From NCBI GenBank assembly GCA_964506785.1, contig CAZDME010000030.1, forward strand, positions 1 through 15,562: a DNA stretch of 15,562 nucleotides. Direction: 5' to 3'. This DNA comes from CAZDME01 sp964506785 [NCBI: uncultured bacterium]. Its GTDB lineage: Bacteria > CAZDME01 > JAYEMH01. The translations under genes were made by a program, and so were the position numbers. This document shows positions 13,655 through 15,562 of the stretch, piece after piece. The notes beneath the pieces were generated by a model. That model was given only the letters and a program-made list of their open reading frames with translations. It was not told the origin of the DNA and did no database searches. Position 1 is the first letter of the stretch, and the number at the start of each line of letters is the position of its first letter.

Positions 13655-14620
13655 TTATAATAATTCCTCTGCCAGATACGAAACTTTTTCGTCCAACTGC
13701 TTAATTATTTTATATTGCTCCTCTAATACAGTAATGCCTCCGTTCATTATTAAATTACGCAAGCTGTCTTTATATCCGCAATAGCTAGATAAAACACCCA
13801 ACCAAAACATAAACTTTGACTTTACATCCTGGTTTTGAATCAAGCTGAGCACGTTTTTTTCTGCTTCGTCCGCCAGAGAAAATGAAATTTTCTTAAACCA
13901 CCTGAAAGTCGCATAGAAATATCCTAATTCCCAGAAAGGGTTTACCTCATTTGAGAAATAATCGAAATCTGTGCTCAAAGCCTCTATTCTATCAAAACTT
14001 CGCATAACTCTAAAATTCCAAATATGAGGGTCTTCAATACCGCAGCCATAGGAAAATTTATTGATTGAATGTTTAAGTTTCAATAAACTAATTCTAGTTT
14101 TGGGTAAAAATTCAAAACCGTAGGTAGAGTCTTTTGCCAATTCTAAAGCGACTTGAACAATAGAAGGAATCACGAATGGTTTATAACTCTGGTTAATAGA
14201 GTTTATCTCTTTGAGATATTCAAAGACAGAAATTAAACTTGAAACAAGGTCATTAGGATTATTTAGCAAATGATCTATCAAGAACTCTCCTATCCGTTCG
14301 CATAGCACAGTATTATCATAGGGGTATAAATTGACTATTTTGGGAAATAATTTGTTGCGGCACTTCAAAAAGGTTGTTGTTTCAATAAGTTTTAGATAAT
14401 CGTCCTTTTTTGCATAAGTTGTAGAGACATATTGTTTAAATTGTTTGTCTATAATGCTGCAGACAATTTTAGCCGGCCATCTATTTTCGTTATTGAGAGG
14501 AGCTTCCATTATATATCCATATTGCCTTAAAGGAAAATGTGATTGCAGATATGGATTTTGTAATTTTTTATACCCCCTATCTAATAAAAAATCTATTTTA
14601 CCTACCGCTAAATGGTTCAT
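13655..14620 (-). CDS. Diverged APH/choline-kinase-fold protein
   Basis: This 321-aa protein is not closely recognisable, but its layout follows the aminoglycoside-phosphotransferase/choline-kinase fold. FPKIVNLYPYDNTVLCERIGEFL (92-114) resembles the end of the N-lobe and the hinge. IEDPHIWNF (195-203) aligns with the catalytic loop H-G-D-x4-N, keeping D197 and N202 but not the histidine or glycine. STDFDYFS (216-223) aligns with the metal-binding D-F-D/E segment (D218), and NPFWELGYFYATFRWF (227-242) with the usual D-P-x-W-D-L-A-Y helix. The N-lobe is poorly matched: I cannot place a nucleotide-binding lysine with confidence. Start at 14620 is the first ATG after an in-frame stop; M38 is an alternative. 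The ribosome site is weak. Substrate unknown; sugar, aminoglycoside-like or lipid head-group phosphorylation are all possible. Confidence 0.7.
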   Translation of the reverse strand: MNHLAVGKIDFLLDRGYKKLQNPYLQSHFPLRQYGYIMEAPLNNENRWPAKIVCSIIDKQFKQYVSTTYAKKDDYLKLIETTTFLKCRNKLFPKIVNLYPYDNTVLCERIGEFLIDHLLNNPNDLVSSLISVFEYLKEINSINQSYKPFVIPSIVQVALELAKDSTYGFEFLPKTRISLLKLKHSINKFSYGCGIEDPHIWNFRVMRSFDRIEALSTDFDYFSNEVNPFWELGYFYATFRWFKKISFSLADEAEKNVLSLIQNQDVKSKFMFWLGVLSSYCGYKDSLRNLIMNGGITVLEEQYKIIKQLDEKVSYLAEELL

Positions 14621-14635
14621 TTGCAGATACTTTCG

Positions 14636-14706
14636 CCTTCAAGTTCGGTTTTGGCCAGCCATAGAGGGCGGCACATCCCGGCAGAAAGGCCCCTTCACGT
14701 CTTCAG
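14636..14706. repeat. GC-richer island upstream of the kinase-fold gene
   Basis: This 70-base stretch is clearly richer in G and C than the A/T-rich DNA on both sides and contains opposed ggcc/gcc blocks that could pair. It lies between the stop of the 47-codon gene and the start of the kinase-fold gene, and its edge may extend into that gene's first codons. It could be a structured leader or a copy of an interspersed repeat. I cannot decide from one copy. Confidence 0.3.
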
Positions 14707-14736
14707 GTTATTTCAACTCCATGAACGTTTCCCTTA

Positions 14737-14880
14737 TTAAATTTTATCTTTATAAAATCTGTCCAAAAGTTCTTTAATTAATCTTTTTCCCTCCTCTTTA
14801 TCCTTTGCCAGCTTCCTGATTATTGCCTTCTGGCGTCTTATATATTTTCTAAAACCTTTAGCTAATTTTATCTTTGACAT
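14737..14880 (-). CDS. Small basic protein, 47 aa
   Basis: The ATG at 14880 opens a frame starting MSKIKLAKGFRKYIRRQK and ending LIKELLDRFYKDKI. It has 18 lysine or arginine residues against 6 acidic ones, and heptad-like spacing of hydrophobic residues suggests one long amphipathic helix. It begins 24 bases after the exported-protein gene and continues the same transcript, so it is probably the third gene of the ArsR-exported protein-small protein unit. The ribosome site is not obvious. I do not recognise a family. RNA binding or membrane-surface association would fit such a composition, but no function can be assigned. Confidence 0.5.
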   Translation of the reverse strand: MSKIKLAKGFRKYIRRQKAIIRKLAKDKEEGKRLIKELLDRFYKDKI

Positions 14881-14904
14881 TGTTTACTAATTAAGCGGCT
14901 AAGT

Positions 14905-15300
14905 TTAATATCCCTCTACAGGCATTTCTTCTTCGGTCTCTTCATATAATTTTATGAAACTAGCAATCCTTTGCCCCTTTTCATCTACTAGATAAGCAAT
15001 GTCAACCTCACTCCCAACGGGAATTTCCTCCCAGGAAGCTATATTTTCGAGTTCTATTTCCGGATGAATCAAATAAGTGACATTTACCTCTCGGTCGCTA
15101 TCCCAATCACGTTCTTTTGTAGTAATTTTATTTGCCGTCTTATCTATAGCGGCTACTCTTCCATAGGCATATTTCATAGATTCGCTTTTTTCTTCCTGCT
15201 CCTGTAAAATATCACCCAAGATGTCTTCCTGAGATAAACACAAATTTGAACAAGAAAAAATGAAACCAACGATTGACATAAAAACCCAGCATTTATTCAT
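14905..15300 (-). CDS. Small exported protein of unknown function
   Basis: This 131-aa protein starts with a hydrophobic export signal (MNKCWVFMSIVGFIFSC). IFSC at 14-17 is an imperfect lipobox, so it is either a lipoprotein or is cleaved near residue 23. An acidic linker (EDILGDILQEQEEKSES) leads to one compact beta-rich domain: YGRVAAIDKTANKITTKERD, then VNVTYLIHPEIELENI, then IPVGSEVDIAYLVDEKGQRI. This resembles the small OB-like DUF5666-type domains of secreted proteins. A good AGGGAGGTG ribosome site overlaps the stop codon of the ArsR gene upstream, so the two are one transcript. The role is unknown; it is likely periplasmic or anchored. Confidence 0.75.
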   Translation of the reverse strand: MNKCWVFMSIVGFIFSCSNLCLSQEDILGDILQEQEEKSESMKYAYGRVAAIDKTANKITTKERDWDSDREVNVTYLIHPEIELENIASWEEIPVGSEVDIAYLVDEKGQRIASFIKLYEETEEEMPVEGY

Positions 15301-15315
15301 ATTGTTTACACCTCC

Positions 15316-15561
15316 CTAAATGTTATCTTTCGATTCTCTTGCTTTTTTAAGCTTGTTTAACTTAACTAAATCTTTTTTAAAAATTTCTAATTCCGACAAC
15401 CCTGAAGTGATAGTATCAATGAGTCCCCGATGAGCTTTATCTTCAGGCTTATTTAAATGATAGTAGACATTAAGACCCTTTCTTTTGTCAATCACCACAC
15501 CAGTCAAGCGTAAACGGGCAAGATGTTTCGAGACACTTGACTGGCTTGAGCCAAGGACTTT
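15316..15561 (-). CDS. ArsR-family HTH regulator, N-terminus cut by window end
   Basis: The open frame entering from the window end reads KVLGSSQSSVSKHLARLRLT, then GVVIDKRKGLNVYYHLNKPE, ending ARESKDNI. SSQSSVSKHLARLRLTGVV is the recognition helix and wing approach of ArsR-type winged HTH proteins, and the wing ends in the typical VYYHL. About the first 35-40 residues are missing. An internal TTG at 15507 could be mistaken for a start, but it lies inside the DNA-binding domain. No metal-binding cysteine cluster is seen in the visible part. It heads the unit that includes the exported protein and the 47-residue protein, and probably regulates that operon. Confidence 0.85.
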   Translation of the reverse strand, partial: KVLGSSQSSVSKHLARLRLTGVVIDKRKGLNVYYHLNKPEDKAHRGLIDTITSGLSELEIFKKDLVKLNKLKKARESKDNI

Positions 15562-15562
15562 A

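Noticed and set aside
13460-13660. 66-codon plus-strand reading frame
   Set aside because: It has no ribosome site, starts inside the minus-strand terminator hairpin and ends past the kinase-fold stop codon. Composition reflects the GC-richer repeat-like region and not a protein family.

Overview
The window looks like one end of a metagenome-assembled contig from a moderately low-GC, Gram-negative-type bacterium. The outer-membrane protein LptD, the acetyl-CoA carboxylase beta subunit AccD and sigma70-type promoters place it in Bacteria with an LPS-type envelope. The gene style and the intergenic arrays of short degenerate words resemble candidate phyla such as Omnitrophota, but that assignment is an impression and not something the sequence proves. 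Every recognisable long gene is on the minus strand, so transcription runs from high to low coordinates.

Layout, left to right. (1) 1-2106: lptD. Its last residues come from a 55-bp exact repeat plus a 22-bp inverted repeat, which looks like a misassembled contig end. (2) 2166-4729: carbohydrate genes. A ROK-family sugar kinase overlaps a DeoR-family repressor, followed by a small-type transaldolase and a strong hairpin terminator. (3) 4840-9047: a clear sigma70 promoter (TTGACT-17-TATAAT), whose -35 box overlaps the folC stop codon, drives a UgpC/MalK-type ABC ATPase and two tandem membrane-bound GAF-GGDEF diguanylate cyclases. The ROK/DeoR genes may be read through from the same transcript. 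(4) 9044-11362: accD-folC, a common pairing of fatty-acid and folate genes. (5) 11422-12946: a 5'-truncated four-helix-bundle (S23/IVP-type) gene, tRNA-Thr(CGU), and an HTH-nucleotidyltransferase/HEPN toxin-antitoxin pair. The pair has a consensus promoter whose predicted start site lies inside a phased palindromic operator. (6) 12947-13654: about 700 bases without a conventional gene. It holds a consensus plus-strand promoter leading into a signal peptide that ends inside a 29-bp palindrome, several hairpins and a good minus-strand terminator. (7) 13655-15561: a diverged APH/choline-kinase-fold protein, a GC-richer repeat-like island, a 47-residue basic protein, a small exported protein, and the C-terminal part of an ArsR-family regulator cut by the window end.

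The most interesting signals are the three-half-site operator of the MNT-HEPN module, the pairing of an orphan sugar-ABC ATPase with two paralogous diguanylate cyclases of which only one keeps the inhibitory I-site, the orphan plus-strand promoter/signal-peptide/palindrome locus, and word-like degenerate repeats in several gene gaps. I see no CRISPR array, rRNA gene, transposase or integrase.
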